DNA of 64,000 nucleotides from Rhinopomastus cyanomelas (lineage: Eukaryota > Chordata > Aves > Bucerotiformes > Rhinopomastidae), in NCBI GenBank assembly GCA_013400115.1, contig VXBP01009366.1:186001-250000 (forward strand). Reading direction: 5' to 3'. Positions within the stretch are counted from its first letter, which is position 1, and every line of letters starts with the position of its first letter. Made by a program: the position numbers and the translations under genes. Below are positions 34,701 through 46,700 of the stretch, piece by piece. The notes under the pieces were generated by a model that worked only from the letters and a program-made list of their open reading frames with translations, was not told where the DNA came from and did no database searches.

Positions 34701-37700
34701 GGAGTATGAACAGGACCCTACCTCCAGATGATGGCACTTGCTGGAACTCCAGCTGCAGTCAGGCAGGGCAGAGTGTCATGTGAAATGTGATTTACCCCTG
34801 GCTTTTGTGCTGTGAGCAGGAGCTCTGAAATGCTGCTGCTGCTCTTACTCCAAACCCTTTGCACCCTCTTGGTGCAACTTGCATGGGGCAGAGAGTTCCT
34901 ACTGGTGCAGGGCAAGGAGGAAGCACATGTGCCTTTATTGCTTACAACACTGAGTCCAGAGCATCATACCAGGATGAAGCAAGTAAGTTCAAGATCATAG
35001 ATTCATAGAATCATTTAGATTGGAAGAGACCTTCAGGATCATCAATCCAATCATCAACCCAACCCCACCCTGCCTACTAAACCGTGTTCCCTAAGGCCAC
35101 ATCTAGGGAACAGCTCCAGTGACAGCAGCTCCACCCGCTCCCCATCAACCAGTTCCAATCCCTGACCACTCTATTAGTTAATGTCCAATCTCAACTTCCC
35201 CAGGACAATTTGAGGCAAAGAACCAGCATGAGACCTGGTGGGGTGCCAGGGATCCATAGAATCATTAAAGTTGGCAGAGACCTCCAAGATCATCCAGTCC
35301 AGCTGTCAACCCAATGCTACCTTGCCCACTAAACCCTCTTCCCCAGGGCCACATCTGCTCATTGTTTGAACCTCTCCAGGGATGGTGACTCCTCCCTCCC
35401 CCCATCAGCCTGTTCCAATCCCTGACCACTCTGTCAGGGAAGACATTTTTCCTGATGTCCAATCTAAACACTCCCTGAGCAACCTGAGGCTGTTTCCTCT
35501 TGTTCTATCACTGGTGACTGGGGAGAAGAGACCAAACCCCACCTCTCTACACCCTCCTTTAAGGTAACTGTGAAGAGCAATAAGGTCTCCGCTCAGCTTC
35601 CTTTTCTCCAGACTAAACAACCCCAGCTTCACCAGCCTCTTCTCATCAGACCTGTCCTCCAGGCTCTTCACCAGCCTCGTTGCCCTTCTCTGGACCTGCT
35701 CTAGCACCTCGATGTCTTTCTGGCATTGAGGTGCCTAAATCTGACCCCAGTACTCAAGATGAGACCTCACTAGCACTGAGTACAGGGCACAATGACCTCT
35801 CTTAGCCCTGCTGGCCACACTATTGCTGGCCAGGACACTGTTGACCTTCTTGGCCAGCTAGGCTCCCTGCTGGCCCTTGTTCAGCTGCTGTCAGCCAGCT
35901 CCCCCTTTCCATCCAGCAGTTCTCCAGCCACTCTTCTCCAAGTCTGGAGCATTGCAAGATGTTGTTGTGACCCTGGTGTAGGACCCTGCACCTGACCTTC
36001 TTAAACCTCATCCCACTGACCTTGGCTCATTGATCCAGCCTGTCCCAGTGCCTCTGCAGAGGTTCCCTTCCCTTGAGCAGATTAGGACACCCACCCATTC
36101 TGGTGTTACCTGCAAACTTGCTGAGGGCACACTCAACCCCCTCACCCAGATCACTGATGAAGATGTTCAACAACAGTGCCCCAGTCCTGAGCCCTGGGCA
36201 ACAGCCTGTGAGTGGCCACCAGCTGGATTTCACTCCATCCAACACAGCTCTCTGGGCTCAGCCAGGCAGCCATTTCTTTACCCAGTGAAGAGCCCACCTG
36301 TCTCAGCTTCTCTAGGAGGACACTTTGGGTCACTGTATCAGATGCTTTGCTGAAGTCCAGGTAAACAACATCCACACCCCTCCTCTCATCCACTAGGTGG
36401 GTTTCTTTGTCATAGAAGGAGGTCTGGCTGGTCAGGCAACCTCTGCTGGCTGTCCCTGGTCCCCTGGCTTTCCTGTACTTGCTGTGTGAGCTCAGGATGA
36501 GCCACTCCATAATCTTCCCTAGTACTGAGGTCAGGCTGACAGGCGAAGGAACTTCTTCACAGTGAGGGTGATGGAGCACTGGAACAGGCTGCCCTGGGAG
36601 GTTGTGGAGTCTCTTCTGGAGATGTTTAAGACCCACCTGGATGTGTTCCAGTGTGACTTGGTCTAGGTGATCCTCCTGTGTCAGGGGGATTGGACTAGAT
36701 GACCTTTTGAGATCCCTTCCAATCCCTAATCATTCTATGATTCTATGATTCTTCCCCTGCTTGTGGACGGGTGCCACATTAGGAACCTCCAGTCATCTTG
36801 GACCTCTCCTTTTTGCCAGGAGCATTGATAAATTCCAGAGAGTGGCTTCTCCAGCAGCTCCCTCAGCACTCTTGGATGTATCGCACCTGGCCCTACAGAC
36901 TTGTGAAGTCCAAGTGTCAGAGCAGGTCACTAACTGCTTCCTCTTGGACTGTGGAAAGCGTATCCTGCTCCTCATCCCTGTCTTCCAGCCCAGGAGTCTG
37001 AATACCCTGAGGATAACTGGGCTGGTCACTCAAGGCTGAGGCAAAGAAGGCATTAGGCACCCTAGCCTTTTTCTCATCCTTGCCCAGGCGAGGTCAAGGC
37101 AGTGCCTAAGCAGGTGGTGCTTCTGCATGGAAAAGAAAATGGGAACAAGAACCACAAGATGGTTTCAGTGCTGGTACCCCCCCTGAGCTCGGACAAGAAG
37201 AAAGCCCAGCTTCTGATGGTACTTTTCCAAAGGCCAGGAAGGAGAGAAGCGTTACTCACAGGATTCGGAGGCTGGGCAGCTGCTGGCACATTCCCCTGGG
37301 GAGTAAATGGATGCCTGCCCTGGTCAAGGTCCTAGAGGAGTGGAAGAGAGAGAGAAATCATGAGAGCCAGCACACAGACTGCAAGCCCAGCTACTTGTTC
37401 TAGATGGTGGCGGGAGAGAGAACATCAACGGGATAACTAAGTACCAGGAAAGAAACAAAATCTGACTTGGAAACGGGCACCGCTGCTGGACTTGGTAAAG
37501 GTGAACATGGCTGTAAGAAATGCTGGAGTACTGAATTCACTCTGCCATGTCGAGGGCAGATGGCATTGCTCTCCGTGGCGTGTGGAGCAATCCCACTTTT
37601 CTGTTGTCCAGCCTGGCCATCTGCCTAGAGATGTGACCGCTGCAGACACAGAAGAGTGTAGGATTGGGTCTCTGAGACAAGGCATGGCCAGGTCACACTC

Positions 37701-40700
37701 CTGCACTGGAGTGCTCAGCTGTGCCACCGGTCTGAGCGCAGTATGTGGACAAGAAAGGAGGACCATGGGTGGCCATACACAGAATGTCCTCTGGACCCCT
37801 ACTTTCCTGGGTTCCAGGAGCCCCCTGGAACTGGATGTTTCTTGCAGTGCATTACCAGTGTTGGTCCCAGGACAGGCAGACCCTGGGTCTCAGCAGACCA
37901 CGCTGAAGCCCTACACCCAAAGATTCATTCCTTCACAGATGAAGGGAAGACAAAAATAAATCAAAACCAGATGGGAACACACTCAACAGTACCAAGAGAG
38001 CAACTCACAGAGAGGAAAGCTGTTTTCAGGAGCCACAAGGGTGAAACGAAGCAGAGAGGTGAGTGACCAGGGAGAGGCAGAGCTGAAGACAACCAGCTGC
38101 ACAGGACTGTGACAGCTGTCCTCACTGACACAGCCTGGAACACCTTGAATGAGGAGGAGCACAAACAGCAGAGTAAAAGGAAGAGAGCTGTCACTCACAA
38201 AACTTCTAGGCTGGTGGTGCCTTTAAGGTCTGGGAATTCTCTGATGTCCGTTGCACCGTTGAGTGACCTGCAGACAAATGAGCATGAAGTGAGGTGGACA
38301 GAGGACCTAGAAGCGAGTGCAGCTGCCCAAGGTCCCAGAGCCACCAGCCATGACGGCATATCTGCTTCCTCACACCCAATGGCTCAGACCCAAAGATGTC
38401 TCTGCCGTCAGCATGCCGCTGATGGCTGGGCAGCGGAGCAGCTGTTTCATGCGGCACAGATGCGTGTGAGATAGAGTTGGGCATTTCTGTGTGAGAAGGC
38501 TTGGCAAGCTCAGACCCTTCCCAACCACTGACATTCTTGGCACAATCTTTACCCAAATTAAAGAAAACTCCCAAACAATTGCCATGGGGAATGTAAGGGG
38601 GGCATCCCACCCAAGCCTTCCAGAGTCCATGCATTTGGAACTAAAGAATGAATGGGTATTTGAAGGATTTATTTGTCTGACTGTGTGTTCCTGCAGTGAG
38701 GGGGCTGGGTGAGGCTTATAAATAGAGGTTCTGAAGTCGCCTCTGCCTCAGTATTTAGTGCTGAGCCATGACAGGTTAGCTGCAAAGCCGCCACCCAGTC
38801 AAAGCCAGTCAATGTGGAGCATCAGTTCTGTTCTGGGTGGTGCCCAACACGTGGTGGTGACCTTGGGGCTGACTTAGGGTCATGCCTGTGAGGGAAGCAC
38901 TGTCACCACTGGTTGCCCAGTAAGGTTGTATGTACCATGGTGTCACTGTAATGAGAAATGTGTTCCATGACTTCTTGTGGAGGAAGCCAGATGCCTTCAG
39001 TAGCCTTGTGTTTGGGCAGCTACACAGCAGGGCAACATGCAGCAAAGAAGGTGTCATATGTGGCTGTGGTCTTTGCTGGGGCTGATGCGGCTGCTGGAGA
39101 TTCTAGAAGACTCCAGTATCAGTCGTTTAAGTGGGCAAGAGGAGTGAATTGCTCCCTTCAAAATGTGCTTCTCAAAATTATTCTTCCTCAGCAGAAAACA
39201 TCAGCAGTGTCTGCCCTTGGCTTTCTGCCTTTGGGGCTGACCAGAAGAGTGACATCGTGGCCTTCTATGGGCACAGGCACTCTAGATGAGAGGGAAGGAG
39301 AATGCCACTAAGCTGTCCTGCTCACAGGGCTTGGGGCATGGATGTGCTGCCTCTCTGAGGATGTGCTTGGTGAACTTACAGAGTGTGAAGCTTTGGCAAG
39401 TACTGGAAAGCAGACTGTCCAACAAACTGGATGGGATTGTCATAAAAATGGCTGCAAAGAAAATGAGTAACTGGTCAGATTTTACTGTGTGAAGAGAAAA
39501 TGTTATTACAAGTCAAGAGCCTTGGAGCAACTCCTAGTAAGCTATGTTGGTGGTCTGCCTAGCCTATGAGGAGCTCCTGGTTTTCAGATGTTCCCAGGCT
39601 CTCCCACTAGCCTATTTTGGCTGAACATTGGTACAAATTAGGTCCCTTGACTCTCTGAAAAGACCCTTTAGCGTTCTACTGAACCAGGCAGAATGCAAAG
39701 GAAGATGCAAGGTCTCCTTCAACACTGCTGTTGTCCTGTAACCCTGCTGGGAAACACCTGACACTCAACATCTCTTCTGCTCTTATATATCCACACCACC
39801 AGCATCTTTTGCACTTGTCACAGGCAGTGGAAAGAAGTGAACTCTTCTTGGATCCAGCAAGTTAGAAGTTGAATCACCTCCTACAAGAAGCACTTTCCCT
39901 CCACCGACTGATAAAGACTCTAGATCCATTGGAGCCATGAGTGTTCTGGATGTGACCCATCCCCAAGGATGAGGGATCCAAGAATGGGGATGTCACTTCA
40001 AGGACGGTGCCCAAGGAAGATAGGGATGAGGCTGCTGTCTTCTGACTGAAGCAGTGACTTTTTTCACCCAGCATCAGCACGGCTTTCCAGGTGCTGGTGT
40101 CTCTAGAACGTAGGTCCCAGGCAGGCGAAGCAGGACGTCTGTCACTCACCATGAGTTTCAATACCAGTGTTATTCAGCAAAGAAAAAATCTCTACCATGC
40201 CTGGATCAGAGGGGAAATGAGCTGACACCTGGGTGTATTTATCTGCAGAACTCTGAGGCAGAGACACAATAATTTGGTGTCCCAGCTCCCTAGTGCTGTG
40301 GCTGGCTCGTAGCTTTCCTAAACACCAGGGATAAACACAGGCAGATGTCAGCCAGGGCTGTTATGCACAGCAAGATCTCCATGCAGACCACCCATGTACT
40401 GCTCCTGCGTAGTTATCAGCCTGTGCTGTGGCGAAGTTAAGCTGCAGGGAAAGGAGAACCTATGGCAAAAAACCTGAAGCACAGCTGAGAAGGAGCTAAT
40501 TTCACCTTGCACTTTCCCACACGCAGCAGATGTCAAACTGTGGTCTCGCTGACAGCTGTCAGAAATTCCAACGAAAGGCCCCTGTCTGGGGGATGCGAAG
40601 GTTTAGGAAATATTATTCAACTTTCTTACATTGTTTGGAGGAGGGGATTCCCAACAAATGCGTTCTCTGGAATAGCTTTGATGTTGTTGTTATGAAAACC

Positions 40701-43700
40701 TCTGTTGGGAGAAACAAACAGCGCAATATTAACGGATGAGAATGGCTTGGAGACACTGTTTCTCATCATCGCTTTTAAAGACAGAGCCTTCAGAACACAC
40801 ATAAAATAGGAGGCAGAAGCTCTATTCCAGCTGTAGCATCATCTCAGCAAATGAGCAAGATCTGTCCTTCTGGCAGGACCCTGCAGGAGTCTTGGTGCTC
40901 TGTGTGACACTGCACTGAACCCACCAAGAGTCCAAGGACTTAAGCTTTCACCCTTAAAGCCAGGAAACAGGGGGATTGGACTAGATGATCTTTTGAGGTC
41001 CCTTGCAATCCCTAATGATTCTACCATTCTGTGAAACACGAGTAACTCAAATACACTCACCTTATACCCTCCAGGAGTTACAGTTTTCATGGATGGCCCT
41101 CACTACTGCTCCACAGCTGCTAACCAGTGCAGCCTACTGTGAATTATTTGCCTCTGTGACTTCAAAGTGTTTGTAGTTACAGTATTTTTAGGTCAGCTTG
41201 AGAAAATTGCTATCAGCAAGCTTTTGCATCAGAACAGAGCTCTGTGATCACAGTCTGATCCCCTGAACATCAAAGACAGGCATAGGATCCTGTGCCCAGG
41301 ACCAAGATCAGGCTCTGGGTGATGCCCAGTTCGTTTAATCCAGAGGAGTCCACGTGGGTGATTAGCGGGAGGGCTCTTTGAAATTTGCGTCTCACTTAGA
41401 GACAGACATTTCAAAAGCCGTCTCCGAGTGGATTAAGGATCTTATTTTCAATTTGAATGTCAGAGTAATGATGATATGTGGTCTGATCAGAGAAATGTCC
41501 TGAGAATTCTTGCAGCAGTATCAGGTTTGTATCCCAATCCACTAAGAAGCTCTAAAGCAGCTGCTTTTGTCCCATCCCAACCTGTTGCCAGTGTGACACT
41601 CTTAGGGGCCGCAGGCGCTGCTTGTCCACATCAACTTTACTTGACCCCATCTTGGGGCTTCTACCCTTGTGGGTGTTCAGTGGGATGGTTTCCCATTTTT
41701 AGTGTCTCCCAGGCTGGCTGATTAGAGGGTAGAGAGCTAGCTGCTAAGTGGTCATAAACTTCTGTAATTCCCTACAAAAAATTGTCCTAAGGAGATCAAA
41801 CAGTTTCTGCACATCGGAGGAGGTGGCACAGGGCCTGCACAAGCCATGGCCTCACAAAACCACATGTAACTCCATGGCTGTGGTCCCAAGCGGGGGAAAG
41901 CGTATTAGAAGTAGCTGAAGATCAGGTGGACTTTTAATCCCTCAGATGCCACAGAACAATAAAGTTCTGCAGGAGGAACCAGATCCAAGCTTGATAGGGA
42001 ATCTCCCACCCCTCTCTGCCAGCCGTGGTGCAGAGACTGATGGTGACGTGATTGGAACTGATGGAAATCAAGGACATAAACTGCTTTTCTGTGAGTGGCA
42101 GAGAGGGCTGGGAGAGTCAAAAGAAAGTCTTGGGCTGTGCACTCTCCTCGAGAGCACACATGATGCTTTACTGGTCACTCTTCATCAGGGAATGCTTTTG
42201 AAAAGGAATAAATATCAAATCTCACAGCTCCTGCAGCCGGCCCAGGGTCCTGATAGCCCCAGGGAATTCCAGCAGCTCATTGTAGTTCAGATCCCTGTAA
42301 GACAGAGAAGGAAAAACATTCATTACTGTTGCGGCAGGAGCTCAGCGGAGTGTATCTGTGCTTTGGAGGCATGGAAACTTGGTTGTTAAGTGTGGGAGAT
42401 GGGTTTTTCATGCCATGCTGATCCACTGCCTGGAAACAAAATCTCACACATTCCTGCAGCACAACCAGGCGAGAGCGAGTCCAGGCTGTGGCTGCTGCAG
42501 TCTGGACTCCTTCTCCCAAGTCCCTCCATGCCTAACACCAGACCGTGCTGCTGCCACTGCTTCATGTACTCTGAGTGCCCGTCACTGTGTCCCAGGAACG
42601 CACCCCAGGGGCTTTGGCTGTGAGAACTTTTTCTAGCCTTCCCATGATTGGACTTTGTGAAGGACAAGAAACACAAAAGCAGCTTCAGCTGTCTCAGCCC
42701 CATGAAAGTACTTCTTTGGGCCCCCTTGTCCTGTGGTGCAGTGGGGATCAGAGGACTGTTTCCTTGGTGCTTGCCCAAGGGATGTCAGATGTGCTTCCAA
42801 TGGGACATGCTGGGACTGGGGCCAGTGGGAAGAGCAGCCTATGGGAAGGTCTGAGTCTTCTTCTGAAGACTAAGGCGAACCCCACATTGGAAACTGTGAG
42901 CCAAAGGTGAAAGCAATGTGCAAGAGGTGTCAACACTCCTGAATGTTAAGATTCATCTGCAGATAACAAACAGAGTAAAATATAATACGTTGGTCATGAC
43001 AAATGTAGTGTTTCCCTGCCCTGACTTGGCAGCCAGAAGAGATGTCTGAATCTGACTGAAACCTTGTGGGGTGTATCTGTTCTCTGAGGATGGGCTGGCA
43101 CCTCTGGAAAAGGATTTATTCAAGCTAAGGAGCACTGCTGGCAGCCTGGGTGGTTGTTCCTCTGATGGCATCAATCCCGCTGACAACTGGAGGGGGCCCA
43201 TGGAGACCGGCCGGTCTTTTGGTGTGCAGCAGCACTCCTCCAGCGTGCCCAGCGTTTCCCTCTGGAAGATGCTTCCACCTGAGATGGTAACAGCCGACCC
43301 CATCCTAGACATCCCCCAGGTCAAGACTCTGAAGTCTGAAAACTGTGCAGCTGCTTCCTACCCGCATGAAACTCAGTGAGTTTTACCAGCCTCATGCTTT
43401 GGAACACGAGGGTAATTACTGGCTCCTGGAGATTACTGTATAATTACACTTAATGGACCTCAAAGTAATTACCATGTAACCTGGATTGTGGTTTATGGAA
43501 CAGAAATAACTGCCTTTACACAGCAACGAGCTGCTGCCCAATTGCCTGGTAATTCTCATCCTCTGGGCTCAGCCATGGCAATTACGGTACGAGCCCTCTT
43601 GGCCCCACTCTCTGACATATTCTTCTCCATTACCAGCGTCCTTCCGTCGGAACTACTCTACAGCACGGGCTAGCGTTACACAGCAAAGCAGCCCAGAGAG

Positions 43701-46700
43701 TCCTTCCAACTGGATCTTCCCTTGTGCCTGCCAGGACTCCAGGCCTGAACCACTGATGACCCAGGGGACACTTCACAGGGAGTTAGAAGACAGGGGACAA
43801 AACCAGAAGTAAAATGTAGAATGAGGTTGTCTTGGGTGGGTTTTGTTTAGTGTAGTCATGACAAGGTCCATATTTGACCTTGTTGCTGGATTCCCCTTGC
43901 AGTTTGGGGACAGAGCAGGTTATAAGAAGAATTATCTCCCCACGTGAAGGGCTGCAATCTCTCCTCCAGATACAGAGGAAGTCTGGCTGCCTGCATGGAT
44001 TTGAGCAAAAGCATCCTGCTCCTGTGGGATCTGCCCCTCAAGGTCTGGAAAGGGTTGACATAGGCTAATAATTGCCAGTGCTGGAGGTCAGCAGGAGAGT
44101 AGCACAGTGGTGGTGACCCCGTGAGCTCTGCCTCCCTGCCCCGTCTGTGCTGCAAGGCAGTCCCGAAGGTCCAGCACACGTGGGGCTGTGGGGACATGCC
44201 TCTAGGGCCCAGGAGTGAAGCAGGAGCAACGTGTCCCCTCCTAATGCCAGTGCACACGTGTAAAACATGAGAGCTCTGCATCTCCGGAGGAGCTTGCTGT
44301 AACATACTTAGTTCTCATCTGGGTCCAGACCGATCAGTGATTTTTTCCCAGTCTTCTCTGCTTGAAGCCAAAATGATCTGTTTACAAACAACTAGCCCAA
44401 CACCACTGCTCCTCAGCCTCACTTGTATCTTGCTACCAACTGCTCGGAGGCTCTTAGCCAGTTTCTGTCAGGCGCTCATCACTGTCGTGGCTGAATGCCC
44501 CATACAGACAGAGCAGGACTTTGGCAATTGATGTCCCTTGACGGGAGCTTGGGGACGCACGGGAGTGGGTTTCTTGAGAGAAAAAGCTGTTGGAACTGCA
44601 GACAGGACACTGCTGGGTGTTTTGGAAGCATCAGTCAAATCCAATTAACCTCCTGCTCTGAATGAAATCGAAGGCTGTTGACTGCCTCCCCAATCTCTAT
44701 CTGTGCATAAAGTGCTTAATGCCTCTGAAAGTCTCACCCTGCAGTGACTTCCTCAGGTTGCAGCGAGGTTTCACAGCAGTGCAGGGAGCTGCAGAGTTCA
44801 CTCCAGGCTGGGTGTCTGCCTGTGCTGCCTCCCTCCCTCATACCACAAACTGAGGGGCTGGGGTGAGCCTGCGAGATGCCAAGGAGAAGAACTGTGAGCC
44901 CCATCCCCAGATGACACTCAGCCCACTGCTGTTGTGTCACCGATGCTGGGGGGAGCTCTGCGTGGTGATGCTGGGCTGAGTTTCTCCCCAGCGATACCCG
45001 ACATGTCTGTGAGCAGCCAACAGATGGAAAATATTGCCTAACAGAGAAGGCTTGGCTCACTTGTGATTCACCAACAGAAAACGGGATCTGAGATCTGTAA
45101 CCAATATTATTTCCAAGGAGTAGTTCAGTGTGCTGCAATATTTGCTCCTGTCTCTCTCTGAAAGTGTGCTTCCTTTCCAGCCCGCGTGTCTTCCAAGTAG
45201 GCTGGTCTTTCATCAGCAGATGAACGTTTTGTTTGTACCTCTGTGTGTGTGCAAGTATGTACAGGACCAGTTCTTCCTGAGCGAACACACACCTTTCTCT
45301 GCCCTGGCAGCATCTCGGTGCCTCCCCCCTCCCTGCACTTGACACATACAAAGACCATTGTGTTCAGCAGCCCCCTCTGGGTAGAAAAGCCACCTCTGAA
45401 TGTTGGCATTACTGGGCTTGTTGGAAAGTAGAAATACTACCAGGTGTAGTCATGCTGCTCCAGCCTGGCTGCCAGCAGCTCCAGTCAGCTCAGGGGAGAC
45501 AATGTGCCTGTGCTCGCTCCTGCTGGTTCTTCCTGGTGTTTGGAGACATGAGCCTTCCTCCCGGAAAACAAACACGGTTGTGCTCCTTAACAGCTCCCCT
45601 GAGTGACGTTCGCAGCCGACTGCTCTTGATTCATGTGCCGCTTGCATTGCTCTGACTTGCCTCCAGTGCTGCCCTGTGCCAAGCCCTGCAGATTGTGTGT
45701 GCGGGGGTGCAGCTTGTTGGAGATGGCTGGAAGACGCTAGTGTCCGAGATGGTCTCCAGGTATCATCTCTTTGCTGCAATGAGACATGACTCCTCAAAGA
45801 CCAGACCCAAATCTGGACACAGGGATGGCTTCCCTCTCCAATCTCCTACCTTCCCAGAACCTCAGTTGGTTCTGGTTCAAGCAATGATCCAGAAACAGCC
45901 TCCAACCTTCCCTGTGGGGGAGGCTGTGGATGTTCATGTCAACGAGGAAGTTTCTGCTCATTCAGTATGATTCAATCCTCAAGTCTTTCCACAGCTGTCT
46001 GATATCACCAGGGCTACATCCATCCCAGAATTTGCTCTTCTTCATCTGCTTTCCCATGATGAATTTGGTCCAGATTTTGTACTTGGTTGTGGGTCTCTGA
46101 AGCTTCATGTCTGCTGTAGGGTTCAAGGGATTTGGGAAGGAGTGTGGGCTCAGTGCTTTGTGTTTTGACAGCTGGGGTGGCCATGAGGCTGGCTGTGAAG
46201 GCCTCTTGGCCCAAGGAAACCAGGTGTTGCTGGGGTCTCATCTGTCCAGCTCTGGGGACTTTTTACAAGAGGCTCAAGTGATGGAAGGAGGAGGAGTGGT
46301 TTCAAGCTAAAAGACAGCGGATTTAGACTAGATGTTAGCAAGGTCCAATCTAAGAGGAAGATACCTCCCTGTGGGAGTGCTGAGGCAGTAAACAGGTTGC
46401 CCAGGGAGGCTGTAGAGGCTCCATCTGTGGAAGTGTTCAAGGCCAGGGTGGATGGGGCTCTGGGCAACCAGGTCTGGTGAGAAGTGTCGCTGCCCATGCT
46501 AGGGGGATGGAACTAGATGATCTCTGAGGTCCCTTCCAACCTAAGCCATTCTTACTCTGTGACTCCATGGGGTCTGCCCCAAGCCTTTGCACATTATACT
46601 TGAGGTGTCTGCTCCTCTTCTTCAGCTAAGCGTTATCAAAGTACCTGGTGGAAGGATGCCACCACACCATGGCCATGGCTATGCCAAAACAGTGGGGAAG

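Larger units (their letters stand above)
31356..37259 (-). other. Repeat-dense LGR6 intron
   Basis: This 5.9 kb intron is largely CR1 from 32.0 kb onward: copies at 32052-32492, 33402-33811, 34995-35218 and a long antisense copy at 35255-37090 with a nested insertion. Unique sequence remains at 31356-32051, 32493-33401 and 33812-34994, with nothing recognised. Confidence 0.85.

Noticed and set aside
44734..45351. 205-codon minus-strand open frame in the large intron
   Set aside because: No family resemblance was seen, there is no LRR pattern, and the neighbouring LRR exons are already consecutive.
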